Assembly (NCBI RefSeq): GCF_008831285.2
Contig: NC_045138.2
Span: forward strand, 571,143 to 631,142
Reading direction: 5' to 3'
From: Nymphaea colorata
Taxonomy: Eukaryota; Streptophyta; Magnoliopsida; Nymphaeales; Nymphaeaceae
DNA: 60,000 nt
Part shown: piece after piece, positions 10,873-22,096 of the stretch
Layout of the letters: the number at the start of each line of letters is the position of its first letter
Position numbering within the stretch: position 1 is the stretch's first letter
The notes under the pieces: generated by a model
Database searches by the model: none
The model's input: only the letters and a program-made list of their open reading frames with translations
Told to the model about the DNA's origin: nothing
Program-made: the position numbers and the translations under genes

Positions 10873-11669
10873 TTGACATGTTTCATGTTTAATTAATAGG
10901 TTGTGACAAGCCAGGAGCGGTGTGCCAAGACCCAAGGTTCATTGGTGGGGATGGGATCACCTTCTATTTCCATGGAAAAAAGGACTCAGATTTCTGCCTT
11001 TTATCAGACTCCAACCTCCACATCAATGCCCATTTCATAGGCAAAAGAGGGCAGGGAATGAAGAGGGACTTCACCTGGGTCCAGTCCATAGTCCTACTCT
11101 ATGGGTCACACCAACTCTACATTGGTGCAACCAAGGCCAGCTCCTGGGTGGACTCAGTTGACCACCTGAGGGTCCTCTTTGACGATGCACCGGTCGAGCT
11201 ACCAACCCACGAGGGTGCGAAATGGACCGGCCCCGAGCTCACTAGCATCACTCGCACCCACGGCACCAATGCCCTAGCCATCGAGGTCCCCGAGCACTTC
11301 TCCGTGGCCGCACATGTTGTGCCCGTAACCAAGTCCGACTCGCACATTCACAAGTATGGAATTGGGGATGATGACTGCTTTGCGCACCTTGACCTCAGCT
11401 TCAAGTTCTACTCACTTAGTCCAGACGTCGATGGTGTGCTCGGTCAGACGTATCGCGACGGGTATAGGAGCCCGGTGAAGATCGGTGCATCGATGCCGAT
11501 AATGGGCGGAGACCGAAAGTACTCTACATCAGACATCTTCGCAGCCGACTGTGCAGTGGCGCGGTTTGGGGGCAACAGTACTGGTGAGGTCATGAGGATG
11601 AACAACTTGGGCAGTGCCATGAGCTGCACCACTGGGCTCAGTGGGCGTAGTCTTGTCTGCAAAAGATGA
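9946..11669 (+). CDS. Root-cap / LEA-related secreted protein, 2 exons, 330 aa
   Basis: Exon 1 is 9946-10168 and exon 2 is 10900-11669. The donor is GTAAGT at 10169 and the acceptor is AATTAATAG ending at 10899. The phase-1 junction joins into PICRCDKPGAVCQDPRF. The protein has 330 residues. Residues 1-31 form a signal peptide (hydrophobic core LALCLLVIIFSV, likely cut after VAEA). A segment with ten cysteines follows at about 38-83. The rest is the conserved region of the plant Root_cap family (PF06830), with GDDDCFAHLDLSFKF at 230-244 and VDGVLGQTYRDGY at 251-263. Family members are secreted and expressed in root cap or described as LEA-related; their biochemical role is unknown. A frameshifted copy of exon 1 lies 9 kb upstream. 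The intron holds a (TA)n tract. Confidence 0.9.
10837..10868. repeat. (TA)n microsatellite inside the root-cap intron
   Basis: About 16 TA units, ending 30 bases before the splice acceptor. It is the counterpart of the tract at 1755-1803 and marks the right limit of the duplication. Confidence 0.9.
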
Positions 11670-11741
11670 AGAAGGCAACCAAGTGATGTCCAAGTAATGG
11701 AAGATGTCTGGTGTGGTTTTTCTTATGGTTCTTTATTAAAG

Positions 11742-11747
11742 AATAAA
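11742..11747 (+). terminator. Probable polyadenylation signal of the root-cap gene
   Basis: AATAAA lies 73 bases after the stop codon in a T-rich context. Confidence 0.5.
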
Positions 11748-11839
11748 GGGTGTTCTAGAAAGATGTTAGCTAATATCTGCTATTCAATTATGTATCACAT
11801 GAAAGTAAGTTGCAGCCTCCTTTAAATTAGTTCTCTCTC

Positions 11840-11872
<33 letters not shown>

Positions 11873-12526
11873 TATATAAAAAAAAAAAATTAGCATCAAA
11901 TCTGGAAATTGAATTGGATTCGGACTTAAGACATTAAGTCTGACCTGACTAGGATAAATAAATACTTGATCAGATTCATATTCAAATTTAGTTTTCAATA
12001 AATATCCTCTATCTACTGCCCATCTTTTTTGAAAGTCAGCACCTAACATATCATAATGTCATTAGCATACAATTTAAAAGTCGGGTTCAGATTCAACCAT
12101 AAATTTAAAAATTGGATTCAGATCTCATTGTGATTATAAATTCAGATTCATATTTGTATAAACTTTTGTTCATTTGTGTTTGAATCCGAATTAGAATATG
12201 ACTATGTGAACATCCAATAAAATAGATATGGCAAAGTAGATTCGATTTGAATTCCATTTGTTAAGATATATTCCTACTAGACCTAGACATCTATACATTG
12301 TGACAATTCTAACAATCAAACGGATCTCAAAAAAGTCCATGTCTCTATACTTATTAAATGTTCAAAGAAGTAAAATAGAATGAATTTTTGGAATTGTCCC
12401 AACTAATAGTTTGTCGCTGCACGGGTTGAGCATCATGCCACCTACTTTAATACTATTTAGATGTTGGTTTAAGCTTAAAATGGAAAGAATCTGCCTATCA
12501 AAAACAAAATCAGGATTATTTGATTC

Positions 12527-12530
<4 letters not shown>

Positions 12531-12610
<80 letters not shown>
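12531..12610. repeat. (TA)n microsatellite, about 40 units
   Basis: An uninterrupted TA run of about 80 bases. Confidence 0.95.
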
Positions 12611-12614
<4 letters not shown>

Positions 12615-12947
12615 AGACACTTAGGTCAAGGATAAAAATCAGACCCACTGATTTTTTATTAAAAAACTATTTTAAATAAAATATAAAAAACTTAATATTT
12701 TGCAAAGACTATTTTATATAAAACATGCATTGATTCAAGTTGTTTTAATGAAAAATGTTGAATTTTTTATTATCATGCCATGGGGGCCATTCATTTTTTT
12801 CTTATTATAAAAATACCATTATTATCTAACAAATTATCAACTTAGTATATGTTTTGCATCAACTCATTCTTAAGATCATATCAATAAGGTTAGATTGAAA
12901 CAAAAAAAAACATTTTAAAAATCTAAATCAAATGGTCTGGTTTTTAT

Positions 12948-12952
<5 letters not shown>

Positions 12953-13040
<88 letters not shown>
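12953..13040. repeat. Compound (TA)n(GA)n microsatellite
   Basis: About 22 TA units followed directly by about 21 GA units. It has the same layout as the tract at 3560-3650. Confidence 0.95.
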
Positions 13041-13042
<2 letters not shown>

Positions 13043-15966
13043 ATACATGATGGACCTGGACCAAGAGCTTGCATTAATAGGGTCAGTTTATCATGGGCTT
13101 GTCAAGCTCATTGAATGGATTCAAAGAAGCTTTTGCTTTTCTAATCATCAATTAGATACAACGATAAATGAAAAGGACATGAAGGACTGCTCAGTTGCAC
13201 ATCGGCCACTTGAAAGACTGTTCGAAAGCAGGGCTTGTTAACGATGGATCAAAATATTTTGGGGATACCTTGATTGGATACGTTTATGTGTATCCAAATT
13301 GGATTCAGTTACAAAGTTTGACAGTTTGATCCAAATATGGGTTCCATTCACATGCCCAAATGAGTTTTATATTGAGTTCCAATTTAGTTGGATATTGAGA
13401 AGTTAGATCTAGAACCGGGCCATATGCATGCATGGAGAAAACATGCAAGTAAAGGGACCTATTGCACATTTAGATGGGTCCGTCAGTTCGGCAAGATAAA
13501 CCAAACACGGGATGTTTTCTCCTTGGCATTTTCCGCATTCACGGGACTACTTTCCCCCAACAATGTCGGTAAAAAGAAGTTCAAACCCGGAGGGGTCCGA
13601 CTATTTTTTGGCGATGTTCTACATTTTCATGACTATTGATTTTCATGACTATTTTTGTGATGGAAAACTTTTTGGCCGTATCATTTGTCCCGTGACACAT
13701 TGCATCCAGAGAAAAAAAAAAACCACCTTTGAATGTAAGAGATGGAGAGAAACGAAGACAGAGACATCCCTGTTAGGATTCTGGGGTCCAATTATAAGGC
13801 ACTTATAATTACCATCACGCCAACAGCAGGGTTGATGTGGGCCGCTGCCCACACCAACCTATCATAAAGTTCATTGGAAGGATTTAAATTATATTGTAAT
13901 CAGTTCCAAAAAATTTTCATAAATTATAACTTTAAAATTTTAACCAGTAGTTGAAATATAATTTTTTAAAATTTTATACATGATAAATGAAATTTTTAAA
14001 ATTTGTTTTTTTTAATTTTATACATGACAATTTTATATATATATATATAGGCCCACTTGAAGGACTAGATTTGTCATTTTGTGAAAGTCAAGTGCCCTCT
14101 TTTGGTTTGACAAGTAGACTGAAGTCATGATTGGTGGATCAAACTGAGTTGGTGTGGGTGTGGTCCTGTAGTGACAGGGAAACACAAGGGCCAAAATCGT
14201 CATTTTCTTTATTAACCCTGTGTGTGCAAGATGTTCTGACTGGATTGCGCAGAAAAACGGGTCCAATTATGATGCTTAAATCTGGATACATATTTGGGTC
14301 CATGTGCTGTTAATGCTTGCTTCTTCCATAATAATCCTAAATTGTTTTGGTATTGGAAAGATCTAACCCGACACCGATCTGACCACCTTGTATTACTTGT
14401 AGTTGCAGGAGTTATTAGGGATGTAAATATATCTGATGTGTATTGGATATTAGACTGGACCATTTTTTGGAACTTTTATATCGAAACTAATCCACACTAC
14501 TTAATTTTACATGATTTAGTTTTTTTAATTTAGTTTTTATTATGTTTTTTAGAGTTATTGCTTATTAACATGTAATATTTTTATTTATATCACTTTTTTA
14601 TTTAAATTTTGCTTTCAATTTGATTTTATATGTATGTATATAACATGCCCATACTAGAATTGTAAGGTACCCATGTAATATATGAACGGGCCTGACATGG
14701 ACCTTTAAGGCGGATAATTTTGAGAATTCAGTCTCTAGTGGAAACAGGAAAGCAAACACGCTCGGGTTGGATTACCCATGCGATATATGTCACGGAGATC
14801 CAAAATCTAAATGAACAGTTCAATACATAAAATGGATCTTGTTGAATATGGAATTGGGTCGGGTCCGAAACCGAATCCACAACCATTCATCTTATATGGA
14901 TATGGACATTGTCAACTCACCTCAAGTGGACCATCTGAGATCCATTTTAGCTTCTTGTTGGAAGTCCAAAAGAAAAAAAGATGCTTTTGGCTTATCCTGT
15001 TTCCTTTTTGTTACCTCTTTTATTGGTTTTACAAGATTCCCTTGCAAATTTTCACCTGAGTTTTGTCCATTAATTAGGAGTAAAAGAACATACCACTTGA
15101 GCAATTGGATCCCTTGTCCTTTCTTCATTGGACCCACCCAGAGGAGACCACTGCTCTCTCACTACTTGAATATTATTGGCCTCTCAAGTATGTATAAATT
15201 AATGTCCCTACCATATAATTGGTGCTATTAGTCAAACTGATGATTATAATAATAACAATATCAACAAAAATAAATCAATAAATAAATAATCAGATGGACC
15301 CTTTTTTCTTAATCTTAGTAAAGATAGACTCTTGAAGAAGAGCGAGCATAGGGCCAAGTGGCCAATGGGCATCCGGTACCCAGCTTGACTCAGATCTAGT
15401 CCGAGGTCTGATTGTTCATTTAAAATATTATTTTATTTAATATATATAATATAATGTACAATGATATTCGAGTGGGGCTGGGCTGGGATGGGGTCTGGGT
15501 TGTGGTTGTGTGGTCAGGCCTGGACTCCGGCATGGGCTGTGGCCCGGCCCGACTTCTTATGAGGCGGCCCATGGCCAACTGTCAATAATCTAGGAAAAAT
15601 TGTTTTTTTTTTTAACTGGTTGGGCTTTTTCTTGGGCTCTTGGGCTCTTGGTATATTAATTTTTGGAAATTGTATTCTTTAAAAATTATAATGTTTTTCA
15701 GCAACAAATGTGTGTGTGTGTGTGCATAATTAAACCAGCAACGTTCAGGTGGATTATTTTCTTTATTAAAAATTCTTGTAACTTGGCCATTAAAAATGAG
15801 AAAAAACAAATGTGGATATAAAAATATTATTTATACAAGTAGCAGTCTTATCCTAACAAATAATTGCTATAAGAATTTTTCCTTCAACATGAGAAAAGAT
15901 AGCTTCCATCCAGTGAAAGTCACAGTTAGAAACTTTATGAACTTATTGGTGCTACTTGCACTTCAA

Positions 15967-15968
<2 letters not shown>

Positions 15969-16058
<90 letters not shown>
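15969..16058. repeat. (AT)n microsatellite, about 45 units
   Basis: The longest pure dinucleotide run in the window, about 90 bases. Confidence 0.95.
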
Positions 16059-16060
<2 letters not shown>

Positions 16061-16508
16061 AGATACTTTCACTCTATAATTGGTTCCCCAATCACATCAA
16101 GTCCCTATGGGAACAGTGTAGGGTCATCTAAGAAAAAAGGAAAGAACATGTTGGGTAACTTTTTTGACTAGAAGAAACTTTGAGGTTGAAGCCTCACTAA
16201 TAATTAACTCACTTGTTGGCCCTATCAGAAATTAAATTCTCAATTAAGTGAAGATAAACAACTTGTTTGCATAAAGTTCACAAACCAACCAAACAGTTCA
16301 TGGCTCACCTTTGGATGGTTTAAGTGAAAATTAAGCTTATAACCTCCACAAATTGAAGGACAAGCCCCTTCTTTAACTCAGTTTTTTAGCCAAGCACAAA
16401 AATGCTGCCCCAAGTTCTATTATTGGTCACCATTGTCGCTATCTTCGGTTAGCATAGCAGGTTGGACTAGTGCCAATGGGACTCTGTCGATGGCTCTATT
16501 CATGTTGG

Positions 16509-16926
16509 TCGGGATGTCAATGTATCCGATTTGAATCGGATATCCAAACGAACCGATCCAAAAAATTCGGATATGGAAAAAAAATTAGTATCCAATTAAG
16601 AAATTAGATTGGATTTGATTTAATAAATAGCATTCGGATATACATAAGTATCTGTTTGGATTTGGATTGAATTCATTTTAGACAAAATATCATATATCTA
16701 ATGCTATTACATTTTGAAAATTAGCAAAATCCTTATTCAAGTTCCAATCCGAATCGGATTCAAATTGTAAAATCGGATTTTGGATTGAGATTATAAAATT
16801 GAATTTTGGATTCTGATTCGGATATTATTTTTCTTTATTCATATTATAATCTGAATATGTGAATATTCAACAAACAAATATGATTAAGGGTATGTCCAAT
16901 CTGGATCTGATCCGTTGACAACCCTA
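16509..16926. mobile_element. Ac/hAT-like MITE with GGGATGTCAATG ends
   Basis: The left end TCGGGATGTCAATG and the inverted right end GTTGACAACCCTA are Ac-like (TAGGGATG type). The flanking octamers CATGTTGG (16501-16508) and CATGTGAG (16927-16934) agree at six of eight positions, which suggests an old 8-bp target duplication. The interior is non-coding, with repeated TCGGATT and GAATCGG words. Confidence 0.5.
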
Positions 16927-18026
16927 CATGTGAGCCATTAGGGTGGAGCAGTACAGTATCCTATCTCTTTTCCTAGCTCTAATGCAGTTGTAGACCCCAA
17001 GGACTAAGCAGTTTGGGCCTTCTTATGGGTAATGTAGTTACCTTCTTCTCACCCATAAACATTTTTTATTAGGTATATCATATTTGTTCTAAGTTTTAAG
17101 AGAGAAGCCAACTCTTCATTCAAGTTGTTTGTTTGTTTCAGATGTAAAGCTTTGTGGGAGGGTTTGGAATCATCTCTCATTTCTTCCCTAAAAATGTTTT
17201 CCTCATTGGTTAATCTATGATTAAAGAATGCCTGCTTGGACATCAAACTTTAAAGTACCATTGGTTTTTGCAGATTTGATAGCTATAGATCCATGCAAGG
17301 GATCAAATTAAAGTTTCTAAATTTTGACAGAAATATCATTTTTTAAAATTTTTATATAAGACAAGTAAACTTTTTTAAAATTTACATGTAAATTTTTTTT
17401 AAAAATAACATGATATATGGTAAGGATTTTAGGGCAAACCTAATATTTACCGGTGACATCCTTATTTTATTGAATACTAGTGAGAGAAAGGTCTGATCAA
17501 GAATCCATGGATCTGAAATGAAATTCTGAGAATCATAATCGAGAATCGATCCAAGGCAATCCATCAACCCCCATCCAATCATACATCAAATCTATGTCCT
17601 TTTTTTCTTTTTAATATGTGGCATAGATCTTAGATTAGCGAAAACTCCTAGTCAAGTGGGAAGGGCTACATTGGCTGGACTTTTGACTACTAAGCCTGCC
17701 TCTTTCCCATTGTACACATATATTATTTGAGTAAAACTTTAGAAACATAGAGGTAAAAAATTTTGTAATAGTAAAAAAACATGTTTAACTTACTAAGGGC
17801 AGTTTCCTTACTTGGTGGCTAACAAGTGCTCCCCTACCTCCCTACCGTTTTGAGGAGAGGGGCATTTTTTTTATCTTCTTTTTGAAAAAGTTGTTTTTCC
17901 ATTTTCACTTTCGGTTGAGGAGTAATTTTATCTTATTTTTTTACCAGTTGTCAATTTCAACTCAGGGGTTTCATAGCTATTTGGATGTCGTGTCAAGTTT
18001 GGGTTTGAGAGACAAAAGTTGATTTT
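16927..18026. other. Intergenic DNA without recognised features
   Basis: AT-rich. No gene, RNA or clear element recognised. Confidence 0.45.
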
Positions 18027-18394
18027 TAGGAATGCTAATATATTTGATTTGAGTTTGATACTCAACTGAACCACTTTGAAAAAAAAAATTGTATATGGAA
18101 AAAAAGTTTAATAATCTGATTAAGAAATAGATCGAATTCTAATTTAAGAAATGACATCTGGTTGGATTTGGATTCAAATATGAATTTGGATTGAATCTAT
18201 TTTTAAAGAAATATTGTATATCTAATGTTCTTACATTTTAAAAAACGACCAAATACGGTTCAAAATTCATATTTGAATTGTGAAAGCAGATTTTAAATTC
18301 AAATTTGAATATGAATCTGAATCTGAATGTGTGAATTTCTAAAAAAGCAAGTTAAGAGTATACTCGGTCCGAATTCGATCCAATGACATTCCTA
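18027..18394. mobile_element. Degenerate hAT-like MITE, family of 16509
   Basis: The ends TAGGAATGCTAAT and ATGACATTCCTA are inverted. The flanking octamers TTGATTTT and ATCATTTT agree at six of eight positions. The interior is made of GGATTTGGATTC-like words as in the sister copies. Confidence 0.45.
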
Positions 18395-19540
18395 ATCATT
18401 TTGTTTATGAAACCTGGTTTGGAGGGTTTTGGGCCGATGTGTGAGCTCATGCCCATCCGCTTTTTCATCCAAAACGTCGTTTTGGGGAGCGGGGGCCAAG
18501 CTATTAATCTTTTAAAAAACATGGTTAATTAAAAAAATGACTCATAAAGTTTATTCCTAAGGAATTAACTGTTAGTTCAATGAAAATTTGTCATTTACTA
18601 TCTAAAGAAAAAGAAAAAATTACCTAATTTGTTGACACATCTATGCTTTTCTTGAGTGTGTTTCCAGCATTAATAGAAGCAAAAAAAATGTTCACTTTAA
18701 CTAATTTAGATATTCATAAAGAAAACCTAACTAATTTGAATGTAGTTTAATATTAATTAGGGTTACTGGTAATGAGACTAATGCAAACTAATTAATGAAA
18801 CATGAAAACTTACTCGAGCTATTTTGCTCACTTTATGTCATTCATCTAACTTAGTGGTAAGTTAGGCTTAATTGACCAAGGTGTATTTTTTAATTAAGAG
18901 TGAAAAAACATAAGTTTGTTTCCACAAATATTATTGTCAAATCCTAAGTGGGTCGTTCAAAACTTTGGTTGTAATTTATATTATTTCTACAAAAAGGTTA
19001 GCATGGAAATGTTTTTATATTACTTCCAAAGGCGTGTCGAAATAATTTAATCTACAGCTTGTTATGGCGAATCAAATGTCGACAGCAACCGGTCTACTTC
19101 AATGTGTAAAACACTTATCTAATTGAAAAGGAAAGAAAGATCAAAACTAAGCCACGAATACGAGTGGTCGATATAATCGGAGTTGAGCCCTTAATTGTCG
19201 CTGCAAAAGAATCTTCGACGGTGTTCCAATCCGTCGGCTACGATCACATGTATGCATCACACCAAACAGCTATCGACGATAAGATGTTCACGTGCGATCA
19301 AAGGGCAGCCATGAAATGAATGCCAAAAAGTAGAGCTTCTTGGAGAAAATTCTTCGTCTTCTCTTTACAGACAAAGACTAGCAGCTGCCCTTTTCCTTTA
19401 ATACAGTTACCAGTGGCAAAGGTACCCTTGTTCCATCTTCTGGTTGAAAATTGACTGCACAATCCGAGGCTTGTAAGTAGAACCTGCTGCACCTCACATA
19501 ATCAGAAGGGGAGAGCTCAAGGGCCAGGGGAGTAAAAAAG
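18395..19540. other. Intergenic DNA upstream of the GRAS gene
   Basis: No coding sequence recognised. The last few hundred bases are likely the promoter region of the GRAS gene, but no TATA box could be placed with confidence. Confidence 0.4.
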
Positions 19541-19663
19541 ATGGACAGATGGACCGTGGGAGGTGAGTTTCTCTCACTAGAAAGTCTAAACCACCACCAT
19601 CCTTTCATTTTCTGTGGGTGGTCCTCGTGGTTGCCTTTCTGTGCAATCTTTTTGAAAATCTCG

Positions 19664-19670
<7 letters not shown>

Positions 19671-19695
<25 letters not shown>
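19671..19695. repeat. (GA)n microsatellite, probable promoter or leader of the GRAS gene
   Basis: A run of GA units just upstream of CT-rich sequence. GA/CT tracts are common near plant transcription starts. The position relative to the true start is not known. Confidence 0.6.
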
Positions 19696-19698
<3 letters not shown>

Positions 19699-20256
19699 AA
19701 GACATGCCTCATGCTTCAAATGGCTCGTCTTTGATTCTTATTCTAATGAGTTCCATGGGCCCCTCCCCTCGTAACCCAGATGACGAAAAGGGAAATCTTC
19801 GCTCTCCTATTATTGCTGGCTCTCTCTTGTTGTGGAGGGAAAATGCATCTTGTCCTTGATCAAAGTACCCAGAGAAGGCATCTCTTTCTTTCACCTATTT
19901 GGTTGTATGTGGTCCTTTGCTTTCCTTTTGTCCTTCATTTTTTACTGCTTCTCTTGAATTACATTTGCTTGGCTCTGTCTTCTTTGTTTAGCCTGCTTTT
20001 GCCATGAGATTGGTTCGTTGCAAGTGGTCTATTTTATTCATAAAGTCAATAGACTTGTCCTCTGCTTCACTTTACTTTTTTGTTTCCTAGCTCGCATGTT
20101 CTGCGACCCCTGGTAGGAATTCCTTCTTGGTCTTTGTTTCCTTGGGAAGAAGCCCATTCGAGGATTCTTTGTACCTTGTCTCTTTTCTTGTTACATTTTA
20201 GGAAAACCATGGTAAAAGGGGTGGGGTTTTTTGGCTTTCGCTGACAAACCCATTTG

Positions 20257-20281
20257 CAGGGGGGGGGGGGGTTGGGGGGGG
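20257..20281 (+). other. G-run cluster, possible G-quadruplex
   Basis: Two long G runs (about 12 and 8) separated by TT, within the presumed leader intron or exon 1 region of the GRAS gene. A four-stranded fold is plausible on paper only. The run could also contain sequencing length errors. Confidence 0.4.
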
Positions 20282-20465
20282 TGCTCTCTCTTTTTCTGCT
20301 TGCTTCTACTTTTGTCTATTACTTGAATTATTATGACTGCTAGACTGAAAATTTTCACGCTTTCTTTCAAGTGGTTAATTTTTAGTGTCTGATAGTATTA
20401 TAACTAGGCATGTTCCTGGTGGGTTATCTGATCCTTGCTTCTTCTTTGTGTTGTTTTCTCCTCAG

Positions 20466-20501
20466 GTTTTATTGATCAAGGTCGGCTGCTGCAAAATCAA
20501 G
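20466..20501 (+). other. Probable non-coding leader exon of the GRAS gene
   Basis: A 36-base stretch is bounded by a strong acceptor (pyrimidine-rich TTGTTTTCTCCTCAG ending at 20465) and a strong donor (AAG/GTACGT, intron from 20502). The next good acceptor is TTCTCTTCTTTCAG ending at 24058. That gives a 3.56-kb leader intron and a last exon from 24059 carrying the CDS. This is inferred from splice signals alone; the first exon was not located. Confidence 0.5.
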
Positions 20502-21369
20502 GTACGTCCTTTTTATCGTTGTAGAGGCTTTTCTTCGGCTACAAGAATTTCGGTTCTGTACTATTTCTTGAATCCGCAGAGTTGTGAACTCCGTTGACTG
20601 CATAATATTTTCCGTGATATGAGTTCTCTGTTTTGCTGTTCAGCAAACAAAGCGAGTAGAATGGACCTTTGCTTTCTGTTTGGTTTCTTTTAAGATGGTG
20701 ATGGATGCTATATTGGAAAATTAATAGTCTCGCTTTACATGAAACATTGATACTCTGATGGTATCGTGCATCCTTTCTGGGATCATTTGCACTACCTACT
20801 TTCATAAATCATGTAACCTTGTGGGTAACGTTCTACGGAACACCTTATGGGTAATGGTTAAGCTTCTGTCACTCCATTTTCTTCTCAGTTTAGGCGGTGA
20901 TAGTTGTCTGAAAGTACCCAGTGGCTAATACTAAGTGTCCAGATCTAATTTACATATTTGAGTTTGGATGACTGAGTAGTGAGTACTTATACCATCTGTT
21001 TATTGAAACGACTTTATATTAAATTTCTTCATATGCATTTCAGTGTTCTCAACTTATTATTTCTGTGAACAGAGAAGTATCTTCCCGCTGGTCAACTCTC
21101 CTTGGTCGCATGACCTGTTGTATTTTTGCTCCCAATTGACTGCACAATCTTTTCGATAGCTTGAGTTTTCTGCTTTCTTTTCCTACATGAAGAGCAAGTT
21201 TGATTGATTTTTTGCTTTCTGCCGTTGAATTGGTGATGGATATTGTATCGAAGATTATGGCTTGTCTTTGTTACATGAAATATTGACGCTATTATGGTAC
21301 TCTATTAACCTCTCTGAAATCATTTACACCTCTTTCGTGAACCATAGTACTTATAGATAATGTTTTAGC

Positions 21370-22096
21370 CAGTGTTGTACGTATCGTACGATACGGGGCC
21401 GTATCGTACGATACGTATCGTATCGTTTGAAAAATACGATACGATACACCCCCTGTATCGCAAATGGGGGTGTATCGTACTTGTATCGTACGATACGTGC
21501 GGTACGGGCCCCCGTATCGTACGATACGGGCTGATTTCTAAAAAGGAGACTTGAACCCCATTTTTTCGAGTTTTTTTTATAAAAACCCACCCCTTCCTCA
21601 TTTCTAATCTATAGATTGTACCGTTTTAGAGGGAAATCATTGATTTCCATTGTGAAATCATCGATTTCCATTGTGAAATCATCGATTGTCACCGTGAAAT
21701 CATCTATTAAACCATGGATTTGTGCATGGGTGGCTGATTCCCATTGAGAGGAAATGGTTTTTTTTTAAACCATGAAGATAAAGATGAAAAAGAATGATAT
21801 TGTTATGAATTTTGATGTCTATGAAGTATGAATGATGAACCGTGAACGTGTAAGTTTATAGCATTTAGCAAAATAATAAGTCTATCATTATCTAAAAGAC
21901 TAAACCATGTTTTCTATGAAGAATTTATTATTTTTAATTTTTTCTGATTTTTTATGATTTTTTTGATTTTTTTTTAAAAAAATTCTGATTTATTATTATT
22001 ATTTTTTTAAATTTACGATACGGTTACGATACGTTACGATACAGCGTATCTTAAAGCCCGACCGATACGCCTTACAATACGCTTTTTACAACATTG
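21370..22096. mobile_element. hAT-type non-autonomous element with GTATCGTACGATAC palindromes
   Basis: The ends CAGTGTTGTA and TACAACATTG are inverted with one mismatch and fit the hAT end rule CARNG. The 8-bp target duplication GTTTTAGC is perfect (21362-21369 and 22097-22104). The first 170 bases are crowded with the palindrome GTATCGTACGATAC and partial copies. The last 80 bases carry related CGATACG words. In between lies a 24-bp tandem repeat (GAAATCATCGATTTCCATTGT type, 21628-21716). There is no coding capacity. It lies in the presumed leader intron of the GRAS gene. Confidence 0.8.

Larger units (their letters stand above)
11748..16508. other. Gene-free AT-rich interval with microsatellites and MITE debris
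   Basis: No gene was recognised. Microsatellites: (TG)n at 11846-11871, (TA)n at 12531-12610, (TA)n then (GA)n at 12953-13040, (AT)n at 14033-14050 and (AT)n at 15969-16058. Fragments resembling the GGGATGTCAA MITE family occur near 11890-12290 and 14410-14470 without clear ends. A GC-rich, GGCCCGGCCC-like scrap lies at about 15470-15555. Local open frames come from repeats. Confidence 0.6.

Noticed and set aside
21375-21535. Possible CRISPR-like or satellite array
   Set aside because: The repeated GTATCGTACGATAC words have irregular spacing and lie inside an element with TIRs and an 8-bp target duplication. A eukaryotic transposon explains them.
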